64,000 nt of DNA from Ignelater luminosus. Taxonomy: Eukaryota > Arthropoda > Insecta > Coleoptera > Elateridae. Position 1 is the first letter of the stretch. Every line of letters begins with the position of its first letter. Shown here piece by piece: positions 47,022 to 60,651 of the stretch. The notes beneath the pieces are model-generated. The model ran no database searches. It was not told where the DNA came from and was given only the letters and a program-made list of their open reading frames with translations. The stretch is taken from the NCBI GenBank assembly GCA_011009095.1, contig VTPC01000660.1:62001-126000 (forward strand). Direction: 5' to 3'. The translations under genes were made by a program, and so were the position numbers.

Positions 47022-50000
47022 ATCATATAATTCCCACTATAAGTTTTTCCAAAATGTTTTCATTTCAAAACCAAACCCATCAAGAGTAGTGATAGGCGAT
47101 GACTTTAGTTTTCCTAGCTTTTCTAACTTCTATTCACTGTTGGCATAATCTTTTCTCTGACCAAGCCGAGAATCTTCTATTTCTCATCGACTTTTTAACT
47201 TAATATCATGAAAGTTTCTGGCCTTATATTCTTTGAAGAATAAATCAGCGTCCGTGTTATCTAAAAGTGTTTTGCAATCTTTTTGTGCAAGCTATCTGTA
47301 GCTGTTGAAAACTGTTAGAGTCTTTAGATTTTGTAATGCACTTTGCCATTTTACATCCAAAAGTAATAAAACTTTTTTTTTGCGAAAGAAAGATGCTTTC
47401 TGAAAAAATGATATTTTTGCCAATAATTTTGACTTATTTATAAAATTCATGTCGTCTACAAAATTGCCAAAATTTACTGGCGTTGGATTTTTTGCTCTTT
47501 CTTTTTCAACACCATCTTTTAGTAAAACCTTCTTCTATCCAAGGTTGTTTCAATAGGCGCCCTTTGGCTTCAGTGTTAACCGTGTGGTATCTCGAGTTTA
47601 TAAGACACACATAGCAGTTTTATCTTTTACCACCGGTTATACACAATTTGGGCTTAGTAACGCTGCTTGCTTTTGGTCCAATCAGTCAATGTGCATACCT
47701 TCGGACTTTGGTCACTTCTGTATTATTTAATCTACTTTTTGTGGAAAAACAATGAATGTTAATATGTTTTAGAAATCTGAAGAGTCTGAATTTAATACAG
47801 AATTTCTGTTAAAAACTAAAGAGTTTGATTAACTCAGAATGTTGGATCGGTCCGAACAGTTCATTTTGTTCTAAAATTGAACCGACTTGATAAGCCCGAT
47901 ATAAACTGGGGAATCTTCAAATCTTCAGAAGTTTTGGATTAGTCGTCTAGTCATTTAAAATAATTTGATTTGTGAGGTTCTATTTGAAGAATTTTGTCAT
48001 TAACAACAGATTTTGACATATTTAGTTACTACCAAACTCATAACCATTGTATTGTGTTTGATATCAAAATTTATAGTTTTGGACTTCTTGAAGATAAGAT
48101 AATTGCTAACAAAGAAAAGTTTGGTGGACCAGAACAATCGGGTGTATTTATGTGAAAAAAATTTCAAGATCAATAGAATCATATGGAACAAGAAATTCTG
48201 CCCAAAAAGCCTAACCCGTCCTGAAAACTACCATCCCCTAATTTGCATTGTGTTTGTAGTAACTGTTCAGTATTTTTGATATCAATCAAGTTAAAATCTT
48301 GAATTGTAAGGCGGTGTTGCCGATAATATTCACTAGCAAATGTAATCAAGAAAACAAAAGAATAGGATAGTGATAACGGAAGAAATGAACCAACTGAAGG
48401 AAAAGTCTCTTCAAAATATACCTACATCAAAAGAATTTAAGCAACTTTGAGCTCGTAAAATTAGAAACATAAAAGATTTATTATAACTTTTGGATGGATG
48501 TGTTTCGATTTCAAATAGCCCTGAAAGGGACTTAAAAGGTGCAGTCAGTACAGTAAAGCATAAAATGACACATGCTATGTGTCGGAAAATTTCAAATAAA
48601 TTAAAAAACTGAAAGTCACAATGATCAATAACGATCTTTGTAAAACTAACTTTTAAACATCTGTAGAGAGAAATCTGAAAACATACAGGGACCATAAAAT
48701 ATTAGTTTAGGTAGTTTAGAAAAGTAACTTGAAGCTTTTAAGATTTTATATGTTGTTCATTTGCAATAAACAACAACTGTATAGAAGTCGAAAAAAATGA
48801 GTTATGCGGCACTACATTTCGGAAAGGAAAAGCTTATGATATTAATCTTGAAAAAGAAAACTTTTGCTAAATTTAAATTGAATTAAAAAGCAGATGTAGG
48901 TATGAGAAAACGAAGTTTCATCTCATCTCATCTATCTACCAGAAATTCCAATAGAAGATGACGAGAGTTTTATTGCGTATTAATTCAGTAATGGACATTT
49001 TGTTACTTTAGTTGCAGTTTTAACAGTGAAATTGGTTGATAAGTGTATAATTGCTATTAGGTAAGTTTTAATTTTTTGATTAATTTTTGTTAGGATGCTT
49101 TTGGGCGTTGTTCATATCAACGAAACTATTTTAATTTCCTAGTTTTAAATTTACACAATTTTCATAGAGATTTGAATTTATCATTTTTATTAATGGGGCA
49201 TAGGAACAATTACAAGGTATGAAATATGATTCAAACATCAGTTACGGTTATTACAGTTAGTTATGACCAAATTTGGAAAAGTCTAGCTGACGTGGATATC
49301 GGAGAAATTATTAATCAATCAGTTTTAAATAGATAAAAGAAATAGATCACGCAAGGGAAATAATCTTGATAAAATTATAATTTGAAGAAACCTTTGGTAA
49401 TTTTATTTCTAACTATCATCAGGTCTAGCTACACCATATGGGCTTGGCAGAGTAAACCATATTGTTTCAAACTCTTGCTTTCTAACATTTATCATGTCTT
49501 GCTCAAGTATCGTTCAGTATGAAGACATTTCCCGTTTTCATCCTTTAGAAACTGGAAGCCAAGAATAAAACAAAGCCTAAAGCTGAAGCATAAAGCAGTG
49601 AAGTAGGAATCTTAGGAGGGCTCGAACGAAATTGAAATGTAAAAAGATCTCGATTCCTCTCCTATTTTAGAATCTTAATTTTGTATGAAGTTAAAAAAAT
49701 AATGTCTATAACATCTCAAGTTGTTAGAAATCTCAGTTTTATTAGATAATGCAAACACTGGGTTGGGCAAATTATTAAAGTTATTCAGAACTTGGAGAAT
49801 CAGAAATCAAAGCAATTTACTACATACATAAGTTTGCGCCCATTGTGGGGGCCCAACATCAGACAATACCCTTCAAAGCTAGAGTGACTTCAATATCACT
49901 GTTATTGTAGGAAGATTCTTCGAGAGATCTAAAGCAGGTTGCTTATTCTGAAGCAGAATATTTGAGAATTCCTGTCATTAACGCTTGGTACTTTTGGACT

Positions 50001-50425
50001 TGAATACTGCCAACCATCCCACTTCAAGTGTGATTTTATAAACTGAACACTGTTTTTTTACAAGCCAGTTATCCTGCATGCTGCCTTGATAATCTGACAA
50101 TGTAGTATCACACTAGCACCAGAGACTTTATATGAAGCGTTAGTTCTTATACCCATTAGCGCGTTTTGTGCTTTTTTTGTAGGCGTTTACTTGCTAAACC
50201 ATTTCGTGTAAATTAGAAGAAAATCTAGAGAGATTTAACTTATTGAAGTTTTAAGAGACAGATGTAATGAACAGGGCACCGACACCGCCTAAGAAACAGA
50301 GACTTTACACTCCCGGATCCAATTCTCTTTGCTTTTCTCTGCGCTATTTTTACCCTAGTAGGTACAGTTGCCTCAATCCGGCTCTGGCAGTTGAAGGGTT
50401 TTTAATCTTTTTTAGTTTATGGGAA
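47022..50425. other. intron, no gene seen
   Basis: AT-rich with scattered short open frames and no recognised domain or element end. Confidence 0.4.
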
Positions 50426-50653
50426 ATAACGAACAGATTCGGTAGGGTAGATAGGCGTTCCACCTGTGGTTTGTCATGCAATGAGTATTGTGGACGAACG
50501 CTTATGCTTGGACACTGTTTTGCTACTTTTTTTAGCTTTTCTTTTTCTTTGGACAAACGTGGTAGTTTTTCTTGTTTCTGCCAGATACTACTTTGTGAAT
50601 TCGTTAACTGTTGATAGTTTTAGAAAGGAATTTAATGAGACTGACTGTTATCA
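50426..50653. repeat. diverged direct repeat, copy 1
   Basis: Shares an ordered series of strings with 51510-51710: ATAACGAACAG, CTTGGACACTGTTTTG/CTTATACACTGTTTTG, GATACT and TAGAAAGGA(A/G)TTTAATGAGACTGA. Several gaps separate them. On the plus strand it is open over 115 codons (50267-50614), but no family is recognised. Confidence 0.45.
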
Positions 50654-51397
50654 AATAAAATTGAAGATCTTTGGAAACAGAAATTTTGTAAAGTTTTGGC
50701 CATTATTTTCACAGGCATATTTTGACCGATTTAGCATATTTTTCAAATTGAATTCTGACTTAACTGTCTTGTGGAAGTCAAGAAGCAGAAAGTCCACCCT
50801 ACACTGTTACACTTTTTCCTGCCATTCTAGGAAATATGGTAGGAATGAATTTTTAAGAATAGTACTACCTTACAATCCTGAATGATCCCACGAAAAGAAA
50901 CTTTCACACGGCCTGCAGAAATTTTGCTTGCTTTAGAGGCTTGACCGATCAAAACTCCAAATAGATTCCAAAACCCAAATAGTTTGCTTGTTCGAGAAAG
51001 CATATCGACCCAAAGAGCCTCATGACACTGACAATCATTATTGACTTCCTTCCAGTTAATCTTTTAAAAGTATTTTAGAATTAATGACATAACTGAGTAT
51101 CTTATGGTATTGGACTTTAAAGTAAGGCGCACATTCAGAAGTGGGCGACGCAGTGCAGGGCAGGAAACGCAGGCTCGCACAGTGCAGAAAAATTTTGCGC
51201 ATATTGGAACGTAGTTTTACACAAGTCGTGTGCGTTAACTGAATCATTTTATATTTGTTCGTGCACTTATTTTTAAAATTATTCAAATGGTAGCGTATGA
51301 GAGACCATGGCCATAGCCATAACTTTATTGAGTTCCGAATCAGATTCGGACACAGAATTTGGCCAACTTCTTTTAATTTCTTTGCTATGTCATTCCA

Positions 51398-51502
51398 TAT
51401 TTTGTCTTTCAACCTAGAATTTAGGTAATCATCATCGTTTGTATCATATAACACTTTGAAAAAAGACTAACCTGATCAACCCTAAGATTCCCAATATCTT
51501 TT
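51398..51502 (-). pseudogene. possible MADF-domain fragment
   Basis: The minus strand reads VLYDTNDDDYLNSRLKDKI followed by WNDIAKKLKEVG, which resembles the start of a MADF domain (Myb/SANT-like DNA binding, as in Adf-1 and in the second protein of PIF/Harbinger transposons): 'LYD...Y.+...K...W..I...L'. The rest of the domain (the later W and LR.RY part) is not found in any frame, so this would be a small decayed fragment. It may equally be chance similarity. Confidence 0.25.
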
Positions 51503-51509
51503 CAAGAAA

Positions 51510-51710
51510 ATAACGAACAGCTTTGATAGAGCAGATTTGGTATTCCTGCTATAGTTTGCTAATGGGGAGGAAATGTTATCCTTATACACTGTTTTGGACT
51601 TTTCATTCTTTGAACAAGCATGACGGTTTTCTTATTTGGGTTAGATACTTCTGCAATTCATGAACTGCCGATGGTTTTAGAAAGGAGTTTAATGAGACTG
51701 ATAGTTATCA
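51510..51710. repeat. diverged direct repeat, copy 2
   Basis: Partner of 50426-50653. It ends immediately before an RTE-like remnant. Confidence 0.45.
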
Positions 51711-51899
51711 TTAGACTTTCCTACTGGAAACTGGTTAAATCAGTTTCTCTACACCAATTGCAACAAAGGTTTAATTGACTGCTGTTCAAGTTTCAGGACA
51801 GTATACAAAAATATAATGTAGAAATACATAAGGTTTGGGAGTTGTGGTCAAAAGCAGGCCCTTTGGGAACTGAGAAACTTAAACTGAAAAGGTTTTCAG

Positions 51900-52450
51900 A
51901 GATTGAGGAATCTACACTCATAATGACGAACGGTAATTATTGGCTAACAACTGATATATCAGTATCTATGGGAATAAGAAGAGGAATTCTTTGAATCATA
52001 TGATGTTTAATCTGGTCATGGCAAAGGTCAAATCTCAGTTTTATGTTTTCCAAAAAGATGCTGCTATTATATAGTGGAAAAGGAGAATAATTTGGAAAGA
52101 TTTGTTTCTAGCCTCCATATAAATGCCAGATTGTGAAATCAAAACGTATAGGTCCTACACATTGTAAGCAATAAAACAGGTAATGAAGTTTCGCTACTTG
52201 GGAATAGACATAACATCAAACCAAAACGCGACTGAAATGAAATTAAATCATTACAGCATAGAGATAAAAATGCTATGAACGTTAAAAGGATAAGAGACCA
52301 CAACAGAAATGAGAAATCAGAGAATATTACAATGTGTATTATGTACTTAGTGATATGGTCAAGACAAAGAAGAAGAAATTGGAGAACGTCGTTCATCCGG
52401 TAGAGAACCAAAGAGATAGAAAGAGTGTTGGACTTGAGTGTTATACGATT
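51900..52450 (+). pseudogene. RTE-like LINE reverse transcriptase remnant
   Basis: Short readings in order: VSMGIRRGIL then FNLVMAKVK (51960-52030) resemble 'VRQGDSLSPLLFNLVMD'. VEKENNLERFVSSLHI (52075-52125) fits the segment after the FADD box, which is itself lost. VMKFRYLGIDITSNQNAT (about 52181-52232) fits the conserved FKYLG block. ETTTEMRNQRILQCVL follows. Many stops and frame changes. It resembles the minus-strand fragment at 14750-15270 and the fragment at 63540-63990 more than the copy at 39096-41560. Confidence 0.55.
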
Positions 52451-55400
52451 ACAGACTTGGCATAGCTAATGGTAAAGGAATATATCGAGAGGCTTGAAGA
52501 GTTGGATAATTTTAAGATTACCAAAATGAATTCACAGTGTCCAGAATCTACGCAAACAGTACGAGCTGATCGACAAATTATTTTATGTTTTTCAGTTAAA
52601 GTCTGATCTAGGAGATGAAATGTCTTGGACGTTATAAATTATTGTCAAAAGTAGTTCTAAAATATATGTCCAAAGACAATATATAGCAATGAAATAAGGC
52701 CTTTATTATTAAATGTTAATGTAAAATCATAATTTAACTTTGATTTTAAAAGTTACTCACTCACCTGTGCATTGTCGCAATTATTAGATAAAAAAATTTT
52801 TGTGGACAATGAACAATTTTTAATGTTTGTTCTTGCGTTATTCATTATGTATTGTCAAGATCCATTTATCTGTGTTATACTGCAAAAGTTTAAAATAGGA
52901 TCATTCCTGGCTTTTGCCAATCTTACCTTCGTCCCCTTTTTTATTGCGATGTTTAAGTAAAAACTTGTTTACTTTATTATTATATTTTGTATTTAATAAA
53001 CTTCTTTTTATCTACTTTATAGCAATTTAAATATAGCATTAATTAATAAACATTAAGTTACGTCAATTTAAATATAATTCTTCCTCAAGTAAATTACAGC
53101 GGTTTGGACCGGTAACATCAATCTTTAATGCAACAAAATGTGACGGCAAGGAAAAACGTTTAGGAATGAAAAACCTAATACATATTAATAATACTAATTA
53201 CTTTAATAATATTTTACAATCGTTTAATATCATAATAGAGCAAACAAATTTAAATTCTTTTAACGCTGTAATAACGAAAAAATGATTAAGATAAAAATAA
53301 AATGAATTGTTACGCCACTGACGTTAAAGAATGTTCTATCACAGTTCGTCGTTTACAACTTATGATTAAGGTTTTATTACCTTTATCCCCCGTCCCCTTT
53401 TCTTGATCTTCATTTGTGCCCTCTCCTCACAAGAGACCGCTATCAAGTTTATAATATATATTTATGTTTATATTTTTATAGCTTATAAAAAGAAATATGT
53501 AATTAGAATATAAATAATAAACGCGATAAAATAAATAACATTTTATGACTAGCTTAAATTAGCTATTGTAAAGTAAATAATATTTTAATTGTGTTTTTTT
53601 GTTTAAACATTTAAATTATTGTTTTATTATTTTTTCGTATATATTAATATTTTCATTAAGCTTAATCAAAACTTTTATTATTCGGATAAAAAATATACGT
53701 TGTGTGTTTGTGTTTACATACATGCGCCATCCTCATGTTGATGACAAGTATATACTTAAAAGTTTACTTAATTTGTCATGCATATATTTTATGTTAGTCA
53801 GGACAACATTTATATTTTTCTAATTTACGGCTCTACAACTCGTATTATTTATTACAGTTATTAAAAACAAAGTTTTTCCAATTAAACAAAAAAGGACTAG
53901 CTTTATAATGTGGGTATCCTTTTTAAGTCATTTTTAATCAGCCTCTTTAAAGCATCTTTCGATTTAAATAATAATTTTGTCAAGTACCCACGAAATACCA
54001 ACTTCCGACTTAATTGGTCTTTTTAACTGATAAATTTTCACATTAGTTCTATGATCACGCAACCATAATTGAAGTCAAAGTGTATTATAGTATAAAGTTT
54101 TATAACATTAACGTTTTGTCATGCACTTTTTTTTAATAATAATTACAAATTGCTTTTATGAGCATGTTGTTTTTTCCATAAAAACAATAGTAAAGAACAT
54201 TTTTCATTTTTAATATTCAGAGAAAGAAATTGTAATTGGATTTCTAACTTGATCGTTCTCTTCGTACTACTGTTAAACAAAAAACAAGCAATTTTTAACA
54301 AACTATAGTAGACGCAGAAAAAAGAAACTTCAATAAAGAACCCGGAATTTTTGAGAAGAATTAAATTGAAATTTCCTTGATGGTAAATCAGTCTGGAAAA
54401 TCTTCAAAAACGAAAATTCTTGCAAGACAAATCAGAGAAACTTATGAAATGTTCTGGTTTCATTCTGGGGATACACATCAGAAAAGAATAAAAACTTCTA
54501 CAAATTTTTGACCATCATATACCAATATACCATAGGTATATCTTGGCCAGATTGCATATTTTTGGTATCCTTTGAGGAATTAGAAGGAAAAGTTCGACCA
54601 CAGCTCTTTCAAGGAAGTTTCATTCTAGAAAATCTGGACAGGAATGACTGCTGCGCGGATCAGTATCATGAGAAGCACGTTCTTACAATCATGAGTTACC
54701 AAATCAAAGTAAACTAAATCCCAACATATCAAAAAATCCAAATAGTTCACATTTCCGAACTAGTGGATCATCCTGAAGAGCTTCATCGTATTGGCCATAC
54801 CTAAGATTTAATTTAAAAGTCACTTCTGTGCAGCTCTGCTACTAATGAAATTATGAACGTCATGTTTTAAGATTATTTCACAATGCATGAGAATGTGAAA
54901 ACTAAGCATCTCATTGTGATTGATATTAACAGCTGCTTAAGACAAGGATATTTACGAATAAGGATCACTTAGGTGGGTAGTAACATTAGCTGATCCGACA
55001 GGAATAAAAAATGCTTGGCTCAAGCTCAGCTTTTTCGAAAGAACCCGATCGACCTCCAAAAGCTAAAATATAAAATCAAAAGGTCCGATATTCAACTTGT
55101 ACACCAATTTCCTACAGGTCTGTTGATTGAACGTTTTTGCATGTGAATGCTTGAAACTTTTTCGCATGAAAGGCGGAATTGAACTTTGTTGGATATTGGA
55201 GGTAATGAGAAAGACTTTTTCAACTTGAAAGAGCGCAGACCAGAAAAATATAGACAGTTTGGACGCGCAATTTATTATAGCATTTAGCGTTTCATCTTCA
55301 AACTTACTAGAATCTGAGAATCGCATTGCGTTTGATATCTAGTGATCAAAACAAAACTTATCAAAGCAGCCCAAAGGAAAAATGCCCTGCTTGAAGAAAG

Positions 55401-55832
55401 TGTAACTGTATAAATAGGAATATCTCCGGTTTGGATAAAAAACGGTCAGAAAGCAAACAAAGAGGTAACGGAGTTGAAAAGCCCACCTGACCTAAGAAGA
55501 TATATCGGTATGGAAAGCTCGAAGCAAACCTTAAACGGAAAGAGACATTTGAATAAAGCGCGAGATTCGGGGAAAAATGAACTTTTTGTAAGAATTTACT
55601 ATTTCTCATGCCCAAAATGATCAGAAATTCTTGCAAAACAGAATTCTTGAATGGCACGGCTTGATTGTATTAGAATTATCTAACTGGACCACGTTTGGAA
55701 GATCTACTATAATTCAGGCACTGTTAACGGCAAACTCAAGCTGATTTAGGCTAAATTGGATTTTCCTGTTTATACAGAAGAGCAGAGAAGCCCAGATTCA
55801 TGGATGCCGGTAGAATTTGTTTTCTGTTCATA
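52451..55832. other. intron, no gene seen
   Basis: AT-rich; 53380-53440 is pyrimidine-rich. Open frames at 54508-54717 and 55063-55657 show nothing recognisable. Confidence 0.4.
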
Positions 55833-55906
55833 GAGGTTCATTATTGAGCAATTAATGCTCTAGATTCGTATTTGAGAGGTCCGGGGTTCAAATCCCCAAA
55901 CCAACT
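55833..55906 (+). tRNA. tRNA-Thr(CGT)-like pseudogene or SINE head
   Basis: A B-box-like GGTTCAAATCC (one change from GGTTCGANTCC) lies at 55885-55895 in a T arm with 4 of 5 pairs (CGGGG/CCCCA). Upstream, GAGC-AATTAAT-GCTC gives a perfect 4-bp D stem. An anticodon-like loop TTCGTAT with CGT sits on a weak stem (CTAGA/TTGAG). The acceptor stem (AGGTT with AACC) is poor. The layout is right for a tRNA but several stems are defective, so this is a tRNA pseudogene or the head of a tRNA-derived SINE. No SINE tail was identified. Confidence 0.45.
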
Positions 55907-58046
55907 CATCTCAAGTGTTCTTTGGTTTTTCTTAGTGTAACAACAGTAACTTCACGGATTTGATTACTTTATACCCATACTTTTGTACTTCCTAAAAACT
56001 TCCGTCGTATTCAGAGGATCTCCGAGCTTCTAAAGTAGCCCGACCCGAAATGGTGGAAGTCGAAACATGAAGAACCTTAACGCTTAATGCAACTTTAAGC
56101 GTCTGTTTTGAATTCTGTTGCTATTTTTTTATGGTTCAACTTTCTGCAGCTGCTGTTTAGACTGAAAACGCAAAACACTAAAAGTCAACACCGACAAGAA
56201 AACATTTAGAAGACACAGACATACATAATTTTAGCTTTTAGCAACAGAAGCATGTTTGTACAAGGACGGAGGTATTGGAAGATGTGGGTAAATATATGAT
56301 AATTTCTACGGGAAGAAGTATTTCCGTCCAGGAGTTGTTTGATTCAGATTATCCCTTTTTCATGCCCCCAATCTTTGAGAGTTTGTAACAGTACTGTATA
56401 GAGCGAATCTGAGTTCAAAGCCCGCTTCTCAATTGTTTGAGCACGTATACAACTTCAGTTTTCAGTTTTAGCAAAACGTGCTCATGATTTAATCTCTTGA
56501 TCTAAAAAGTCTTTGAAGAACAACATATGAAACTATTTCATGCAACCATAATTTGATCTATAGCCTATATTGACGTTTTCAGCATGAGATAAAGACTGGA
56601 TAAAGGTTTCCAGATTTAAACTTTACTATAAAGTCAAAATCAGTACAAATAATACATTCAGTACTCCAATACACCAAAAAAAAACAAGGAAGTAAATCCC
56701 AGATTGTTAATTCTGTTTCTAAATTTATGCTAACCAAATCTCAGTAACGAATTTACTCGTTGCTTCCAGCCTGGACTAATATTGGCAAAGAATCCAGATT
56801 TAATGTCACAGTGGAAAGTTACTGGGCGTTGCCCACTTCATAGAGTTAACCAAACTCCTCTTTTAGTGATCAAGGGAAATATGGTAGCTTAAGACTTCTT
56901 ACGAATGGAGTAGAAGTTTGGATGTTTTCTTAGCGGGAAGATTCGATCGTGACTTGCTATAAGTTATTTAAAACAAGTTTGCTTGGAGACCTAGAAGGTT
57001 TTTATACCTTTTGAATTAAAATTGCAATTTTTAGTTAATTAAATAGTAAAAGAAGTGCATTGAGGAATTTACAATATTCGCACACAGTTTTAAAGTGAAG
57101 TCTGAATTTTATTACAGGATTCGGTATCGAAAACAGCAAAAACCTGGAAAGATCGGGAAAAAAATTTAATAGAGAGAGATTATGGAATTAAATAACTAAA
57201 AGTCTGGGAATTTAATTATTTTGTCTGGAATTTCTAATAAGAGCAAAATTCTTTACTGTTTTAGCATGATATCATTTGTGGCGCTTCGCGAAACTTACCG
57301 ATATTATTGTCGGGTAAGACAGTCGTTCCGTGTGAATCAAACAAGTAGCAGTTGCTCATCAAGCTTTAAATAGTAACAGACTAGGATAAGTACGTGAAAT
57401 TTCTTGAAAAGATGCCATGAAAAAACACGTACACGTAAAAGAAACTTTGATCCCTTCGGTATCAATAAAAATCTTGAAAAGGTGCAGGTGTGCAAGGGAT
57501 GACATTTTTCAAAGCATTCGCGATCAGGAAATAGAAATGGTTTTCGTGTATTAACAAAATGTGATCCTTACCGTTTAGTAGTCTCTTCTCAAACGTCTAC
57601 TAGTTGCGTCTTGTAATTTCTGTTTTGCTTAATTATTTTAGGTAGATTAATGCCCAACAAGGCTGATAATGATTATGAACTTTTAAAATGAATGCGATAT
57701 GGCATCAAAATAAATTTTGATCAGACAATTTAAAAGGTTAAAATTTGTTATAACCTTTGAGAATTAATAATCTTACTGCTGAACTGGATCGAGTCTATAG
57801 TGTAGACTGTGGACTTTGATGCGTTTTGGGAGAAGGCCTATACATATTAAAGGTATTGAAAATGCTAGGTGGACTGGATAATAGAATACGTAATCATCAA
57901 AACTTTAATGTTTTTGTTCATACTTTTTTAGTTTATCACCGAAAATATTTAGAAATCCATAGAAAATTTTTTTTTCTGATTTAGACAAGAATTTGGAATT
58001 TTGGGCGTTAAAGAAAATCATGAAAAATGACAGCTTTAATGTATTA
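55907..58046. other. intron, no gene seen
   Basis: AT-rich sequence without recognised features. Confidence 0.4.
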
Positions 58047-58084
58047 TAATAATAATGTAATAATAATAATAATAATAATAATAG
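58047..58084. repeat. (TAA)n microsatellite
   Basis: Run of ATA/TAA trinucleotides with one interruption (ATAATAATGTAATAATAATA...). Confidence 0.9.
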
Positions 58085-60421
58085 AGAGTAAAAGTGGCTT
58101 TTACAGTTTAAGTATCTCTTTGTCAAAAATCGCGAAAACTTAAAATTGTATAGTCTCTAACAGGGTTTATTTGTCAAAGTGACAAAAGTAGGATATAGCA
58201 TTAATTATTGTTTTTAAAAAATGTCCTTTAGGAAGTATTTTACGAGACCCCATATATTAAAATGTGAATAATTAAAAAAAACAAAATTTGTAATTTTTAC
58301 ACGTCGTTACACCATGTTTTTCCTTCATTTATTTTCATGGTTATCGCACTATATCTCATATATACATCAGTGTTAAACAAATTAGTACACACAGAATATA
58401 ATAAAAGAACTTTTAAAAAATGAGTCAACACATGTCTTAATGACGTGATCCAATTTTCCTACCTGTGTTCTAACACTTCAAGAACTCACCTAGCCGTGAT
58501 AACTTGATGGATTACTCTATGTAAAAATGTTGTTCTGCGTTATTTTTCTACACAACTTTCCAAACATTCTCATATTTTAATTTAAAAAATGCTAAAAAGT
58601 CTGCGTGTCAGTTTTTCTTTTTATACTTTAATTAACTGATCGCAATCTTTTATTAAAGTTGGTGGATAAAAATTTTTTAACACTTTTTTGTGTGTCTCTA
58701 TTCCGTTATCGATTCTGCTTCTGGAATTATATTACGGAATAAAGAATTTAAAATGTGAAAATTTTAGTTTATATCAGTGTTTGTTGAATAATAAAGCACG
58801 CGTTAATATAAATGAATTTCGTGCTCGTCTATAAATTAGTGGTGACAGTGCATATTGTTATTTTATAAAATGCAGATATTTCGTGTTATATATGTATAAG
58901 GGAGCACCTTCTAAATAATGCATACCCCCGTCTGTCGGGGTACAATGGATTTGAATATAAATAATTTATATGCACTCTCGAAAAAAAATACACTTCCTTT
59001 CATAATTTATGGTTAGGAATAAAAAATAATAGAATATTATATTAGTTAATGCCCGCCCGTAGGTGCTCATCACAACTTTTATATTTATTTGGAATTACTT
59101 ATTCATATTAAATTAGTTTTTCTTGGCATTGAATTTTAAATGAGTCACGCAGATAGATATATATGTGGTCTATAATAACTCCTTAACAAAGAGTTGGTGG
59201 GATTTCATGTTGGATATTACTTAGTACATTAGGCTGTCATTAATAAAGAATTTAGATTTATTTCAAGTACCTCTAAACCAAGTTTCATATTAATCTATAA
59301 TAAAGCTCCGTAATTAATATATAATGAATATTACTACTCTCTCTCTATACGAAGTTGGAAACCTTTTACTTTGTTCGTTTCAAGACATCTGCACGTTCTT
59401 GTTGTAGATACATGTTGTGTGTTATTAAATTATATATACTTTTCTAGGGCGTATTAATAAATCATTTCTTCTTCTTCTTTTTCCTATCAAACCGACAATA
59501 TTAAATTTTATTGAGATCCTAATTCATCCGACTGATATAAAAGAGCAAGAAAAAAAAGTCACCGGCCGAACGAGAAAAAAACTGGAAAATTACTATAATT
59601 CTCACAGGAATGTACTTATTAATGTTTTATTTACAATATATTAATTATATTCCAAGCATAACTTTGAATTATTGCAACCAGAATTTTCAGAATTCAAGGT
59701 GTGTCAGCCTTGTACCTACACACTTACATATTCCAATATATTTACGTGTCTACTAGGTATTGTATTTTTATTTAAATAAGGTAATTACAAATTACTTAAA
59801 ATAATTCCTAATAGGAAGTGTCTTAAATGATTCTATAAAAATGCCGACCTCACCGTTGCGTTGGTGACTTGTGTGGAAAAAATAGTATTAAGGGCTTATC
59901 GGTTTACCTCATACCTTTTTTGTTGAGATAGATGCGTTTATAAATTAATAACGAACTAATGTTTCTTTTCTTTGTTTCAGGTAAGTCCGATTCTCTGTTA
60001 TGCCAATAATAATTCTGTCTATTTTGCCGCAAAGCTTTGCGTAAGTATTAAATCTTTTCAATTTATCAGCGGCCAGAACCGTATTTGATTGACTACTCAC
60101 CAATTCAATATTTAAAACGCCTGCTATCCCAGTTAAGCGACAATTGTACAAAACTTTTAAAAAATCTACAATCCATTGTGAATACCATGGAGGTATGAAT
60201 GTTTCGCCTGACACTAGCTGCTTTAATTTTCATATTAAAATATTAAAAAAATGTCCGTAAATGATTGCTTAACGTCGCAATGTATTAGTTAGATCTTTAT
60301 TATTAGTATTAAACATAAGGTTTAAATTCAGACTAAAAAGATTTTATTTTGCTTTAAAAAATGAGAAATCTTCTTTAAAATGTAGCAGAACGATAGTGTC
60401 ACATTGATAGTCCACATTATA
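58085..60421. other. intron, no gene seen
   Basis: AT-rich. A small GC hairpin (CCCCG-TCTGT-CGGGG) lies at 58926-58940. No domain recognised. Confidence 0.4.
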
Positions 60422-60423
60422 TA
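60422..60423. repeat. TA target-site duplication, left of DD41D element
   Basis: TA immediately before the first base of the element, repeated at 62310-62311. The flanks are TATA on both sides, so a TATA duplication cannot be excluded. Confidence 0.8.
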
Positions 60424-60651
60424 CAGTGTGTCCGAAAAGTATGGAATATCCTATATATCAGTAAATATGCATTTTATGGAAAAATGTCTCCTATAAAAGT
60501 TGTTTAGTGTTTAGTTTTACATTACAGGACAATGCCAAATAACTATTTAAAAAAAAACAAAAGCGCAACGAATAATGCTTCAATTTTTTTTAATGGGAAG
60601 GTATCCCTTTATTGTACTCATTTGATAGAGAATGATTTCCTCTTTTCAATG
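60424..60651 (+). repeat. left terminal inverted repeat of DD41D element
   Basis: About 228 bp, much longer than the roughly 30-bp ends of classic mariner. The mismatches with the right copy are few, mostly single changes and one-base length differences in A/T runs. Confidence 0.88.

Noticed and set aside
50267..50614. 115-codon open frame beginning MNRAPTPPKKQRLY
   Set aside because: The start looks protein-like but the rest is serine/phenylalanine-rich with no domain, it overlaps a diverged repeat, and the opposite strand is also open.
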